Counted from the first letter of the stretch, positions 1 to 8,361 are shown. The stretch: 64,000 nt of DNA from Methylocystis sp. MJC1 (GCF_026427715.1 NZ_CP107558.1:533001-597000); one strand, 5' to 3'. Notes: a model not told the origin generated them from the sequence alone. Numbers and translations: made by a program.

Positions 1-449
1 ACGCCCGCGCCGAGACGCTTGCCGAAAAGCCGATGTTCCGCTCGGCGCTCAAGTCGCGTCGCTGCATCATCCCGGCGTCGGGCTTCTATGAATGGACCGG
101 CAAGCCGGGGGCAAAAACGCCCCACTATTTCTCGGCGCGCGACGGCCGCCCGCTGGCTTTTGCGGGCCTATGGGAGTGCTGGCGCGATCCTGAGACACAG
201 GAGCCCATGGAGTCCGCAACGATTGTCGTGGGGCCCGCAAACGAGTGGATGCGGCCCTTTCATGACCGCATGCCCGTCATTCTCGACTGGTGCGACGCCG
301 GCGCCTGGATGGCGGGAGAGCGCCTTGGGGAGCTTCTTTGTCACCCGCCCGAGAACGCGCTACACGAATGGATCGTATCGTCGCGGGTGAACCGCTCTGG
401 CGTCGGGGACGATGATCCGGCGCTAATCGAACCCTCGCGGGCGGCCTAA
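1..449 (+). CDS. SRAP domain protein (HMCES/YedK family), 5' end outside window
   Basis: The reading frame is open from the first base, beginning in the family's NARAET-like segment, so the N-terminus and catalytic Cys2 lie upstream. SRAP proteins form a thiazolidine crosslink with abasic sites in single-stranded DNA and protect them during replication. The visible part carries the family signatures RCIIPASGFYEW and FHDRMPVIL, and ends near the usual family C-terminus. It is read toward the convergent LTXXQ gene. The family assignment is firm; completeness cannot be judged. Confidence 0.88.
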   Translation, partial: ARAETLAEKPMFRSALKSRRCIIPASGFYEWTGKPGAKTPHYFSARDGRPLAFAGLWECWRDPETQEPMESATIVVGPANEWMRPFHDRMPVILDWCDAGAWMAGERLGELLCHPPENALHEWIVSSRVNRSGVGDDDPALIEPSRAA

Positions 450-521
450 TTATGCTGCCGCCCAATCCCGCTCGCCCTAGCTTGTGTCTCACGTTCCCGG
501 CTTGCGCGGCCGCTGCCTTTG

Positions 522-1028
522 TCAGTGATCGGCGTGCGCTCCCCAGTGCCCGTGGCCAATCGGCGTCAAAAGCACATGGAAGAGAAGAACGCCGAAGCGG
601 CGCTTCTGCGCATCGTCGAGACTGTCGAAGAGCGGCTTCGCAGCGTCCGCGAGCTTGCTTAGCTCTGCGCCCCGTGAAGTAAGCCCCTGAGAGCGCAGTC
701 GTAGCCCCTCGACGACGTTGTGATGCTCGCGAATGTCTTTCCATTTCCCGCGGAACTCCGCGGCGCGATCCGCGCGAGCTTTCCATACCTCGCGCAAAGC
801 GGTTTCGAGCGCGGGCCATGATTTTTCCTGCGCCGCAGTAAGCTTCAAACCCGATTTTAGCGCTGCTACCCGGGCGTCCAAGAAAGCCGCGCGGTCTTCA
901 GGAGAGAAGCCTTGATCCCCGGCCTGAGCGGGCTGATCGGTTGCGGGTGGGTCGGCAAGGGCGGTCCCTGCCAGACCTGCGGCAGCGAGCATCGCCGCGG
1001 ACATCGTGGTGAGGAGTCGTTTACGCAA
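522..1028 (-). CDS. Spy/CpxP-like LTXXQ-motif periplasmic protein
   Basis: The protein has a basic start and hydrophobic signal peptide (LLTTMSAAMLAAAGLAGTALA, read as ending at an AxA site), then a helical protein with the LTAAQ motif and a second related repeat (LDDAQKRRF). Such proteins are periplasmic and helical, related to the Spy chaperone and to metal/envelope-stress sensors. I chose the TTG start at 1028 because it sits directly before the signal peptide. The open frame continues upstream to 1094 but that part looks non-coding. The C-terminus is His-rich (HGHWGAHADH), which may bind metal. No specific function can be assigned. Confidence 0.72.
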   Translation of the reverse strand: MRKRLLTTMSAAMLAAAGLAGTALADPPATDQPAQAGDQGFSPEDRAAFLDARVAALKSGLKLTAAQEKSWPALETALREVWKARADRAAEFRGKWKDIREHHNVVEGLRLRSQGLTSRGAELSKLADAAKPLFDSLDDAQKRRFGVLLFHVLLTPIGHGHWGAHADH

Positions 1029-1284
1029 GACGCAGCCTCGATGGTGTAGGAATGGACGGTTAGCCCGATGTATGTCTGCACCTAAGAATGGCAAATTAAG
1101 CTTCTGTAACCAGTGACTTGCTCGCTCGAGCGATCAAACAGCGAGGGGCTTGAAGGGCAGCCACGCGGCTCTACCTCAAAAATATCAAGGGCGCGTCATC
1201 CGCCCATCCCCATCCCAGGGGATCCGCGCCCAGCCCGGCCCTGAGCGGCCGGGCTTCGTCGCTTTCGAGGAGGTGGAAGCCAAT

Positions 1285-1563
1285 ATGGACGAAGCCGCTG
1301 GCGTCATTGCAGAAGACAAACAAAGCGAGCCGGAACAGCCCGGCATCACGTTTGAGCAATTGCGAGAGGGCCGCTGCAAGTTTCCGCTAGGGCGCCTTAG
1401 CGACCCGCCAGAGCGCTTCTGCGGGGAGCCGGTGGCGATGAGCTCGCCATACTGTGGCGCGTGCAGGCTTACCGTCTACGCGCGGAGCGTGCGACGCCGA
1501 GGTAGACTGCGTTCAAAATCCGGAAACGTTGTCGAAAAGCCCAGACCACGGGTGACCGTCTAG
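1285..1563 (+). CDS. GcrA-like protein lacking the N-terminal helix-turn-helix
   Basis: The 92-residue product contains the Cys-rich C-terminal signature of GcrA cell-cycle regulators: CKFPLG, then FCGEP, then YCGAC. GcrA normally begins with a DNA-binding helix-turn-helix (W..ER...LW..G.SASQIA) that associates with sigma70; nothing like it is visible here. The ATG at 1285 follows a strong GAGGAGG ribosome-binding site at 1267-1273, so the short form is probably genuine. The frame extends upstream to 1150 but that part is not GcrA-like. It may be a truncated paralogue acting through the sigma-binding part only. That role is inference. Confidence 0.68.
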   Translation: MDEAAGVIAEDKQSEPEQPGITFEQLREGRCKFPLGRLSDPPERFCGEPVAMSSPYCGACRLTVYARSVRRRGRLRSKSGNVVEKPRPRVTV

Positions 1564-1603
1564 TTTCGGCTGCCCTCGATTCGCCCCCCAAGCCCCCGAG
1601 GGC

Positions 1604-1645
1604 GCAGGTCCTCGGTAGCCCACCGGCGCCGAGGGCCTGCTTTCT
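1604..1645 (+). terminator. Hairpin terminator downstream of the GcrA-like gene
   Basis: GCAGGTCCTCGG (1604-1615) pairs with CCGAGGGCCTGC (1629-1640), 12 bp with one G-T pair, followed by TTTCT. The T-run is short, so it is a probable rather than certain rho-independent terminator. Confidence 0.5.
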
Positions 1646-1859
1646 AAGTTTCAAGAGCGCGAGCCGCGCTCAGGCCACTGGCGCAGTGGATGGCGCTGAT
1701 CCCAGACTACGCATGCTAGCGAGGTCCTTTGCAGGGCCGGTGTAGGCGGAGGCCGCGGCAAGAGTTTCACTGCCTAGCGCAGCTTTCGTAGTTGACGAAA
1801 TGCGCAATTACGCCATGTCCGCCCAATTGCCGGTTCGTCGGCAACGGAGGAAGACGCCC

Positions 1860-2057
1860 ATGACGTATCTCATGCTCCGAGCGACCCTTGCTGGCGCAGC
1901 GCTGTTCTCTGGCGCACTACTCGCTCAAGCTCAGTCAGTCCCACCGATCGATGCTCCTGCTCAGATGGCGCCAGCCCCCGATGACCAAGGAGGCCCCGCC
2001 GATCTCCCAACTACGCCAGGCGTGCCCGAGCCCGACGACGACTCGGATGGTGGCTGA
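1860..2057 (+). CDS. Small secreted Pro/Asp-rich protein, unknown function
   Basis: The 65-residue product starts with a clear signal peptide (MTYLMLRATLAGAALF, then SGALLAQAQS, cleavage likely after AQA). The short tail is rich in Pro, Asp and Gly and ends PEPDDDSDGG. The ATG at 1860 was preferred over the upstream ATGs at 1800 and 1815 because a GGAGG site lies at 1846-1850 and the signal peptide then starts at residue 1. I recognise no family; an exported acidic peptide is all that can be said. Confidence 0.55.
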   Translation: MTYLMLRATLAGAALFSGALLAQAQSVPPIDAPAQMAPAPDDQGGPADLPTTPGVPEPDDDSDGG

Positions 2058-2466
2058 TACAGAAGCGGGTTTCTGCAACTGCAGGCTATACAGAAGGGTG
2101 ATCACCTGCTCGCGCAGCTAGCGGGCTCTGATGCGCATCTAAACAAAGCCCGCCCCTATAGAAGCCGTCGAGGCGCTGCGTCGATGCGCCAGGTGGGGGC
2201 AATGCAGCGGGCGGCTCGGCGCGGGAGCCGAAGGGCTTGTCCCAGAAACCGAGCCGCCTTACCCGGTTGGCAGATGACGGCCGGGCGACCTTGTTTTACA
2301 CCGCCATCAACCGCCCGCAATTGGGGGGAATACTCAGCAAGCACTCGAGCAGCGCGCCGCTTGGTCAAGCGCGACCGTGAGTTACCAAATACGTAGATTT
2401 ACGAAATTGAAAAATAGCCCCGAGGTGCGGCAATCTGTCGCAGAGCGAGAAGAGTGAGGGCGAAAA
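2058..2466. other. Intergenic stretch, no convincing gene
   Basis: No frame here has coding character. A GCGGGCT (2121-2127) / AGCCCGC (2147-2153) inverted repeat with a 19-base loop is visible but has no T-tract. I see nothing else. Confidence 0.4.
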
Positions 2467-2754
2467 ATGTTGAGTGTTCAGGGTATTAGCGCCATCCCAG
2501 GCCTGCCCGCCAGTGAGTTAGTCCTAGGGTTAGGGTCGTCGCCCGCCAAGCCCCGAGTGTTGCTCTCGTCCTACCTGCTCAACCTCTGGCGCGGACCTGA
2601 AGCTGTGCGCGACATGATCGTAGCTGACTTCTGCTCAGCGACCGATATGGGGGCGTCAGCGCACGCGGCTGACTTGTTGGCGGTTCTGCGTCAGTTCCTC
2701 GACGATTTCCCCGAAGCGCGTGTTTTTTCGTGCGCCTGCCATCAGCTGGGGTGA
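2467..2754 (+). CDS. Hypothetical protein, 95 aa
   Basis: An open frame starts with ATG after a purine-rich stretch (GAGAAGAGTGAGGG) that could serve as a ribosome-binding site. The predicted protein has mixed helical composition (DLLAVLRQFLDDF near residue 70) and no recognisable domain. It stands alone between non-coding stretches near the left prophage boundary. It may be a real small gene or a chance frame in GC-rich DNA. Confidence 0.3.
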   Translation: MLSVQGISAIPGLPASELVLGLGSSPAKPRVLLSSYLLNLWRGPEAVRDMIVADFCSATDMGASAHAADLLAVLRQFLDDFPEARVFSCACHQLG

Positions 2755-3322
2755 GAGCCTGTCTACGTACTTCGCAACATAGGCCGCGCCACCTACTTTG
2801 AGCGCCTATGCTGGCATTGTCCGCCAAACGCCGCCAAGCCCTGCATGAACCCTGCCGAATTCGAGAGCAGCGTAGGACCTCACGTTCAGCCGCCCGCGAC
2901 CGCCATGGCGAGGCCACCCATCGTCGCGACAACGATCGACAGCAGCACTGCGTTCGCGATTTGCGCACGGATGAACATGCCCGAGAAATTAACGCCCTGC
3001 CTTGGTCATCACAATTAGCAGAAACCGAGCGGTGGATTGTCGCACGGAGGCGACGCTACAGGATTGCGGACCTACGCCTTTGACCAGAGAAACCTTGGAA
3101 TTCTCGCCACGTTTGCCGCAGGTGAGGGTCATCTAGCGGTATCGTGGGATGTTTTTGGGCAAAGCGATCGTCAAACGCTCTGCGAAAATGGCGGTCTTTG
3201 CCAATTGCCGGGTCAACGCGGCGGGCTCGGTTTGGAGCAAGCCCGGTGTTGCAGTCACCTCCCAAAAATGGGAGGTTGACGAGAACGCGCCCAAATGACG
3301 CAAAACGCGGCGATAGCCTGCC
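2755..3322. other. Non-coding junction between host DNA and prophage
   Basis: No convincing gene is present. A short perfect palindrome, ACCTCCC-AAAAAT-GGGAGGT, lies at 3257-3276, 47 bases from the last phage gene. It lacks a following T-run. The left prophage end is expected in this stretch, but I could find no direct repeat shared with the region after the integrase. Confidence 0.4.
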
Positions 3323-3601
3323 TTACTTGCTGACGTATTTCGAAATTCCGGGCCAGAACCAGGCGATCGTCACTGTCCCGGCAATTCCAAGCAGCCACCA
3401 GAAGAGCTTTTCCCCGCCCTGGCGGGCGCCGATGCGCATGGCGCGCAAAAACTCCATATCCTTGCGCGTCTCGGCGCGCTCTTCGATGTCGTTGCAGTCG
3501 ATCCCGAAGGTGCGCTCGATTTTTTCGGCCACAACCGCCCGCGTATCCGCCATAGCCTCGCGGACAGCCTCCTTGATCTCCTCTTTCGTGAGCTCCGCCA
3601 T
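3323..3601 (-). CDS. Small C-terminally membrane-anchored phage protein (holin candidate)
   Basis: The 92-residue product has an acidic helical N-terminal half (KEEIKEAVREAM) and one strong transmembrane segment near residues 66-83 (FWWLLGIAGTVTIAWFW), ending in a short basic tail. It is the last gene of the leftward array, just beyond the Rz/Rz1 spanins, where membrane lysis proteins are common. A holin or accessory role is inference from position and topology. The ATG at 3601 was chosen because the longer frame, open to 3757, has no coding character before it. Confidence 0.55.
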   Translation of the reverse strand: MAELTKEEIKEAVREAMADTRAVVAEKIERTFGIDCNDIEERAETRKDMEFLRAMRIGARQGGEKLFWWLLGIAGTVTIAWFWPGISKYVSK

Positions 3602-3603
3602 CG

Positions 3604-3699
3604 CTATCCCCAATGCTTCCTGATTCCGACGAGCAAGGCCCCGCCGATGACGATCGCTAACGCGACAAAGATCGCCGTCTGAGCTTCGGCGGGCGCCAT
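3604..3699 (-). CDS. 31-residue single-span membrane protein in the lysis cassette
   Basis: ATG at 3699, stop TAG at 3604-3606. The product is almost entirely one transmembrane helix (TAIFVALAIVIGGALLVGI) with a short polar N-terminus and a basic RKHWG tail. It fits exactly between the Rz1 stop (3702) and the next gene (3601), which supports translation. It could be a small holin or holin regulator. Too short to assign to a family. Confidence 0.45.
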   Translation of the reverse strand: MAPAEAQTAIFVALAIVIGGALLVGIRKHWG

Positions 3700-3701
3700 G
3701 G

Positions 3702-4016
3702 TCACCGCGCCCCGAAGTCGCGCCGCACGTCTCCGTAGAAGGCGGCGTCGCCGGCAAGGCGGCGATTGGCTTCCTCGGCCGCGGCGCGGTTCTCGAGCGC
3801 GAAGACGTCGAGCCGCTTTCCTGCCGTCGCCACGGGAAGCGCGACCCCCGCGCCGAAATTAGCGGGCGGCTCCGGCAGGCGCTCCCGCTCCATGACCGGC
3901 TGCGTCGAAGTCGCGCACCCGGCGAGCAAGAGCGTCGTCAACGACACAAGGGCGAGCCGCCTCCGCAGGGATAGCGGCGCGGATGGGAGCGGCGTTCTCG
4001 GCAGGCTTTGCGACAT
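3702..4016 (-). CDS. Rz1-like outer-membrane spanin lipoprotein
   Basis: The 104-residue protein has a lipoprotein signal: a basic stretch, then ALVSLTTLLLAGC, with the lipobox cysteine near residue 34. It begins inside the Rz gene in another frame and runs past its end, sharing about 158 bases. That nested layout is diagnostic of Rz/Rz1 spanin pairs. The mature protein would sit in the outer membrane, contact Rz and disrupt it at the end of lysis. Confidence 0.72.
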   Translation of the reverse strand: MSQSLPRTPLPSAPLSLRRRLALVSLTTLLLAGCATSTQPVMERERLPEPPANFGAGVALPVATAGKRLDVFALENRAAAEEANRRLAGDAAFYGDVRRDFGAR

Positions 4017-4362
4017 GGGCAGGCTCCGATTTGAGGCGATCGATGATCTGTTGCTGTGCGCTCGCGGCGGCGGCGTATTCCTCGGCGCGCTGTGTCGCCG
4101 CGGCGGCGATCTCGCGGGTCGCCGCTTTCTCGCGGGCGAGCTCGGCTTGGTGTGCGGCCGCAAGCGCGGCGCGCTCGGCCGCCTCTCGCGTAGCGCATGC
4201 TTGCGACGCGTGATGATGACCGACGCCATAGGCAACGGCGGCGGCGAGGATGATCTGCCCCAGGCGCGAGGTCACAAAGGACGAGGCGGCCGAGGCGATG
4301 GGCTGGAGGGCGGAAAGGGCTGCGAAGATGGGCATGGGCGGCTCCGGGGCGGCGCTGATCAA
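3859..4362 (-). CDS. Rz-like inner-membrane spanin
   Basis: The 167-residue protein has a hydrophobic segment around residues 35-48 (QIILAAAVAYGVG), then a long Ala/Glu/Lys-rich coiled coil (residues about 55-115) in the periplasm. This is the topology of i-spanins. The start ATG at 4362 overlaps the stop of the GH19 endolysin gene (ATGA coupling), and Rz1 is nested in its 3' half. The two spanins would bridge the envelope and fuse the membranes during lysis. Confidence 0.68.
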   Translation of the reverse strand: MISAAPEPPMPIFAALSALQPIASAASSFVTSRLGQIILAAAVAYGVGHHHASQACATREAAERAALAAAHQAELAREKAATREIAAAATQRAEEYAAAASAQQQIIDRLKSEPAHVAKPAENAAPIRAAIPAEAARPCVVDDALARRVRDFDAAGHGAGAPAGAAR

Positions 4363-5381
4363 CGGGAGGGATTGACGCCGCTACGCGCGTCATCCACACG
4401 CGCGGCCTCAGCCTGTGATGCGCCGCGCCAAATCTGCCAGAGCGCCACGATGACGAGGATCGCGCCGGCGACGATCGCCAGCGCTTTCCAATGGCCCTCG
4501 GCCCAGGCCAGCGCGGCCGAGCCGCTCTGCACGGCGCCCGTCACGGAATCGGCCGCGTCCGACATCTGCCCGGCAATGCTGTTGACTGTCGAAGTGGTAG
4601 CGGTAACGGCGGCGACGCCTGTCGTGAGGTTCGCGAGGCCAACCTTGACGCGATCCGTCCCAGCGATGGTGCGTGAGCCGGTCGCGCGCAGATCGCGCGC
4701 CGTTACTTTCCTCGGGGCTTCTTCGACGCCCGACACGCGCGAGACTTGAGTCTCGGCGCTAAGCAGCCGCACGGTCTTATCGTAGGCCGTCTCGCGCTCG
4801 GGAAGACCGTTCTTCCCGCCATTGATGTGCAGGGTCTGCCGGGTCACATCGCCGGAGTCGGCATAGGGCTGGACGCCGAGCAACTTGTAGAGGGCGCACG
4901 CGTATTCGAGCGCATAGGCCGGATCGGTCAGCCGCTCCGCGGCAACCTCCGCCGACACGCCGAACAGCTTGCCCAGCGCGGTGACGTTTTTGCGGCCCGT
5001 CTCGTTCCACACGCCCTTGCCGCGGAACGTCCAGCCGTCATCCGTTCCCGGCCGATTGCCCATGCGATCGCCATAGACCTTGATCGCCAAGGCATGCGGA
5101 TTGTGAGCAAAAGGCGCGGCGCTCGCGACGGTCGGGAAGCGCTTGGGCCAGACTTCATGGAGGCGCTCGGCTGTGTAATCGAGATCTTCGTCGAGCCGCT
5201 GAAAATATCCGCGTCTGTTTCCAGTCTCGACAGCGGCATGCGCAATGATGCAGGCCTGCCGGCGCACGGTCGTAATGCCATAGCGCGGAAAGACATCGTC
5301 GGCATGATCGGCGATCATCGCAATGATATCGTCACGCCCATGCGGCGCCAGCGCGCGGAGAACGCGTGTCCAGTTGGTCAT
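4359..5381 (-). CDS. GH19-type endolysin with C-terminal membrane segment
   Basis: The 340-residue protein carries glycoside hydrolase 19 features: HAAVETG (residues about 48-54, candidate catalytic Glu), EDLDYTAERLHEVWPKRFP, and GWTFRGKG. This fits phage enzymes that cut peptidoglycan glycans. After a linker, a hydrophobic helix (ALAIVAGAILVIVALWQIW, about residues 302-320) suggests tethering to the inner membrane. There is no N-terminal signal. The ATG at 5381 follows GAGGAAG. It is coupled to Rz by a 4-base overlap. The membrane tail is less usual for GH19 lysins. Confidence 0.8.
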   Translation of the reverse strand: MTNWTRVLRALAPHGRDDIIAMIADHADDVFPRYGITTVRRQACIIAHAAVETGNRRGYFQRLDEDLDYTAERLHEVWPKRFPTVASAAPFAHNPHALAIKVYGDRMGNRPGTDDGWTFRGKGVWNETGRKNVTALGKLFGVSAEVAAERLTDPAYALEYACALYKLLGVQPYADSGDVTRQTLHINGGKNGLPERETAYDKTVRLLSAETQVSRVSGVEEAPRKVTARDLRATGSRTIAGTDRVKVGLANLTTGVAAVTATTSTVNSIAGQMSDAADSVTGAVQSGSAALAWAEGHWKALAIVAGAILVIVALWQIWRGASQAEAARVDDARSGVNPSR

Positions 5382-5422
5382 TGGTGCTTCCTCGGGATTT
5401 TGTGCAAAAAAATGCACGAAAG

Positions 5423-5863
5423 TCAGATCGAAGGCGCGCGGATCGCGATAACGCCGCGAAGCGAACGGCCGCAGCGATTCTCGACCCGCCCATGCTCGTT
5501 GCCGCCGATCCCGCATGTGCGGCCATCGGTCGAGACGAAGACGTGATGCGGCTTGGAGACGATGGCGCCCGGCACAAGGCGCGACGGGCGCCCGAAACGC
5601 GCCCAATCCCGCGCGCGAAGGATATGCGGGTTGCGGCCGGTGTAGAGCGCGACCCACTCGCTCATTGCCGCCCCGCACCACGGACCGCGAAAGCCGGTGA
5701 AATTTCCGCGCCCGACAAAGCTCTGCGCGACCGACGCGAGCCCGCTGCGATGCATCGCAACCCACGACGCCGAACCGCCAAACAGATCGGAGAGAAAATC
5801 GGCACGCGCGGGCGTCGAGGCGATGGCGAGCGCCATCGCCCCCGCGAGGAGGTGCTTTTTCAT
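5423..5863 (-). CDS. Exported CHAP-like (TIGR02594-type) peptidoglycan amidase
   Basis: The protein has a signal peptide (MKKHLLAGAMALAIASTPARA) and then a segment like the TIGR02594/CHAP cysteine hydrolases: GPWCGAAMSEW with the candidate nucleophile Cys, and HHVFVSTDG...GGNEHGRVE with the candidate His. It would act on periplasmic peptidoglycan, alongside the neighbouring GH19 lysin. The ATG at 5863 gives a clean signal peptide and follows GCGAAGGC. The family is a pattern-based call. Confidence 0.6.
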   Translation of the reverse strand: MKKHLLAGAMALAIASTPARADFLSDLFGGSASWVAMHRSGLASVAQSFVGRGNFTGFRGPWCGAAMSEWVALYTGRNPHILRARDWARFGRPSRLVPGAIVSKPHHVFVSTDGRTCGIGGNEHGRVENRCGRSLRGVIAIRAPSI

Positions 5864-5970
5864 GGATTGCCTTCGCGCTATTGAGTGAGCTGGAAGCGGC
5901 GGGGATCGCCCGTTACAGCGAGTGTGTGGCCCAGTCGACCGCGAAAGAGAGCTGCTTGCCGCCTCTCTCG

Positions 5971-6264
5971 CTACTTCACGACGTCGACAGTTTCTTTCGG
6001 GCGCCCATTCGGCCAGAAGTGACGTGGCGCGCATGTTTCACAGAGCGTCGCCCTGCAATCCAGGCACCTGATTTCACCCCCGTAGGCGATCGCGCTTTTG
6101 CATTCGATGCACTCAAACGCCTGCGCCTCGCGATAGGCGCTTATGGCCTCGGAAACCAGATTCCAGTCTCTTTTCCGATAGCCGCTTTCGGGTGGCTTCT
6201 CGCCAATTTTCTCGAAAGCCGTTTCGAGCGCGGCGCGCGTGTCGCGCCAATCGCCGAAGAGCAT
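5971..6264 (-). CDS. Hypothetical protein with paired CxxC zinc-ribbon motifs
   Basis: The 97-residue protein has a helical N-terminal half and a C-terminal Cys-rich region: CIEC, then CLDC, then CETCAPRH. These could bind one or two zinc ions. It lies between the tail-fibre-associated gene and the lysis cassette. No family is recognised and the function is unknown. Confidence 0.5.
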   Translation of the reverse strand: MLFGDWRDTRAALETAFEKIGEKPPESGYRKRDWNLVSEAISAYREAQAFECIECKSAIAYGGEIRCLDCRATLCETCAPRHFWPNGRPKETVDVVK

Positions 6265-6274
6265 CTTTTTCGCC

Positions 6275-6808
6275 CTACGAAGTCGGCCAGGTCGCCGCGT
6301 CGATCTGCGCGAGCGTTGTGATGGCTCCGGAGTTGATCTGCTCGATCAGGCTCTGTGCGGCGCCAAAGACTTTGTCAGACCACGTTCCAACCGGCACGGC
6401 GAGCGCGACGCATTGAGCGCCAGTGAGCGTGTATTTATTCCAGCCGTTATCGAACCAATCTCGCTTTTCCGTGAGGCCACGAGCGACCTGATCGAGGCCC
6501 CACGCGCAGAAGCCGTTCAGATCGTGCCGAGTTTGCGGAAGCCCGTCGCAATGGATGCTAATCGTTGGATGGCCGCTCGCGGCGACGTTGACGACGATGC
6601 CCGCGACGAGGATTTTGTCTCTGGCGGCTGTAGTGTACGCAATGAGGTTGGCTTTGGTCGGACCAGGGGCCGGAGACGGCGTGTTCCCAGCCTCAAGCCA
6701 TGTTTGATAGACCTGCCAGTCGTAGTTGCTTTGATCGTCAGGAATTACAACTCCATCTCCTCGCCTAACATAGTTTGAATTGTCAATAACGGTATAATTC
6801 ATCATCAT
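6275..6808 (-). CDS. DUF4376-like tail fibre-associated protein
   Basis: The 177-residue protein (or 175 from the third Met) has an N-terminal part reading YDWQVYQTWLEAGNTPSPAP, typical of phage tail-fibre accessory proteins. Its C-terminal domain resembles DUF4376: conversion of an H-C-D segment, then WNKYTLTGAQCVALAVPVG and the motif INSGAITTLAQID. It overlaps the fibre gene stop, which indicates coupling. A fibre assembly or tip role is likely but inferred from position. Confidence 0.6.
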   Translation of the reverse strand: MMMNYTVIDNSNYVRRGDGVVIPDDQSNYDWQVYQTWLEAGNTPSPAPGPTKANLIAYTTAARDKILVAGIVVNVAASGHPTISIHCDGLPQTRHDLNGFCAWGLDQVARGLTEKRDWFDNGWNKYTLTGAQCVALAVPVGTWSDKVFGAAQSLIEQINSGAITTLAQIDAATWPTS

Positions 6809-8361
6809 ATCTCCGCCGAGAGTTCGACCACGCCGGATGCATAACTACTGCCAACATAGCATTGCTGCATCGTCCCAACTGGCTGACCCGTGACATTTAG
6901 AGCAAATGTTAACATATTCCCAAGATACCCATAAAACATCCCAAAAGATGCATCTACATTATTGATAGTCATTCCAGAGAACTGCCTTACTGAAGGCGTA
7001 GCCCGCATTGCGGCAGGCAAGAAAAATACCGCAACGCAACTTGCGCCTGAGTCTATATAAGCAAAGAACAATCTCGCGTAGGTTCCACCTTTCCAAATAT
7101 AAAAATATCGGTAGCACATGGATTCTTCTGTTCCTGGCGGTCTCCGCTCAAAAATCGTCGCATACGCCCCCGGCTCAAACTGCGGCAGCAGCAGCGTCCC
7201 TATCGAAAACTCGACATTCGTCTGCGTGTTCGCCGCGATGCCGAGAACCGTCTGCGGACAGGTCGCGTAAGAGCCGGTTCCCGTATAACCCGTTCCTTGC
7301 CACACGCGCGCTTGCGCCGTCCCTTGGTGCGACAGCGTGTAAGTCCCGCCTTCGATCATCGACGATTCGATCGGCAAGATCAGCGATCCCGCCGTGATCG
7401 TGATCGCAGTGTCGATGCCGCTCTGCGCGAAAGTGTAAGTGCAACCGCTCGCGCCCGCCTTTACGCCGTCGAGACCATAGGCGCCGGCAGCGAGCGTCAC
7501 CGTTCCCGAAACGGCGCGCTGATTGATAGAGAAATTGCCGTTACGCAGGCGATTGCGGAAGCCGGCTAGCGTTCCATCGCCCATACCCTGCGGGAAGGAC
7601 GGCTTGCCCGTAGTTTTGTCGACGTTCAGCCATTCCTTCCACGCTGAACCGTCCGGACTCACCTTGCCGTGGAAATTGTCATCGCCGAGAAGCCCGAGCT
7701 GCGCATGCGCGGCAAAGCTCGTCTCATAGATCGTCGCGGCGTCATTCGCGCTCGCAACCTTGTTGAGGTAATGGCGCATGCTGTCTGTTGGCGCGTTGAA
7801 GAGCGCCTGCGGAGCCCTCACCGACAGCGGATTGCTCGGGTCGGGCGGCGTCCCAATGCCAACAGCCGATGCAAAGACGTTTTGCTCGCCCTGCCAGACG
7901 GTCCATTTGCTTACGCCGTCGCTCTCGAGCGCGATCGCCGCATAGGCGGCGTTGAGGGTGGCGCTCGTTGCGCCGGAAACCGTGTCGGAGCCGTTCCGAT
8001 TGACGGCGATATAATTCGCCCCCGAACAGGCGCCGCTTTCGTCGATTACCCACAGCGGAACGCCGGTCGGGAACGCGCTCGCCGCCGGCAATTGCACTGC
8101 GCGCGCGGCCGTGAGCGACGTGAAGGCGATGATCCGATCCGTCGCTGTCGCGGTGTAATTCGCGTCCGCAACGGCCGTGCGCGCCGCCGTCACGACCTCC
8201 GACAGCTTCGCCATCGGCGTGCCGCCTGCCGTCTCGCCATCCTGCAGATGCAGGCGCTTCGTGTCCGTGTTGTAGATCGCCTCGCCCTGCGGGCCCGTAT
8301 AGGCCGCCACGTTGGCGTTCGTGTCGCGGCGAAGCTGAACCTGCGATGCCGATCCTGTCAT
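6805..8361 (-). CDS. Phage tail fibre protein with Mtd-N-like head domain
   Basis: The 518-residue protein opens with a repeat-like attachment domain (QVQLRRDTNANVAAYTG, then GEAIYNTDTKRLHLQDG) similar to the N-terminal domain of phage tropism determinants and other fibres. A beta-rich shaft follows, then LRNGNFSINQRAVSG, common in distal fibre domains. It should bind host receptors. The start at 8361 overlaps the preceding gene's stop. The distal third (6.8-7.1 kb) is noticeably AT-richer, as expected for a horizontally exchanged receptor-binding tip. Confidence 0.72.
   Translation of the reverse strand: MTGSASQVQLRRDTNANVAAYTGPQGEAIYNTDTKRLHLQDGETAGGTPMAKLSEVVTAARTAVADANYTATATDRIIAFTSLTAARAVQLPAASAFPTGVPLWVIDESGACSGANYIAVNRNGSDTVSGATSATLNAAYAAIALESDGVSKWTVWQGEQNVFASAVGIGTPPDPSNPLSVRAPQALFNAPTDSMRHYLNKVASANDAATIYETSFAAHAQLGLLGDDNFHGKVSPDGSAWKEWLNVDKTTGKPSFPQGMGDGTLAGFRNRLRNGNFSINQRAVSGTVTLAAGAYGLDGVKAGASGCTYTFAQSGIDTAITITAGSLILPIESSMIEGGTYTLSHQGTAQARVWQGTGYTGTGSYATCPQTVLGIAANTQTNVEFSIGTLLLPQFEPGAYATIFERRPPGTEESMCYRYFYIWKGGTYARLFFAYIDSGASCVAVFFLPAAMRATPSVRQFSGMTINNVDASFGMFYGYLGNMLTFALNVTGQPVGTMQQCYVGSSYASGVVELSAEI

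Noticed and set aside
3056..3265. Transposase remnant on the minus strand
   Set aside because: The frame reads as a protein-like string but matches no transposase pattern I know and has no inverted repeats.
3257..3276. Terminator of the lysis operon
   Set aside because: The 7-bp palindrome lacks a T-run on either strand; kept only as a palindrome at the boundary.
6805..8361. Diversity-generating retroelement target in the Mtd-like fibre
   Set aside because: No reverse transcriptase, accessory gene or adenine-variable template repeat was visible within the window.
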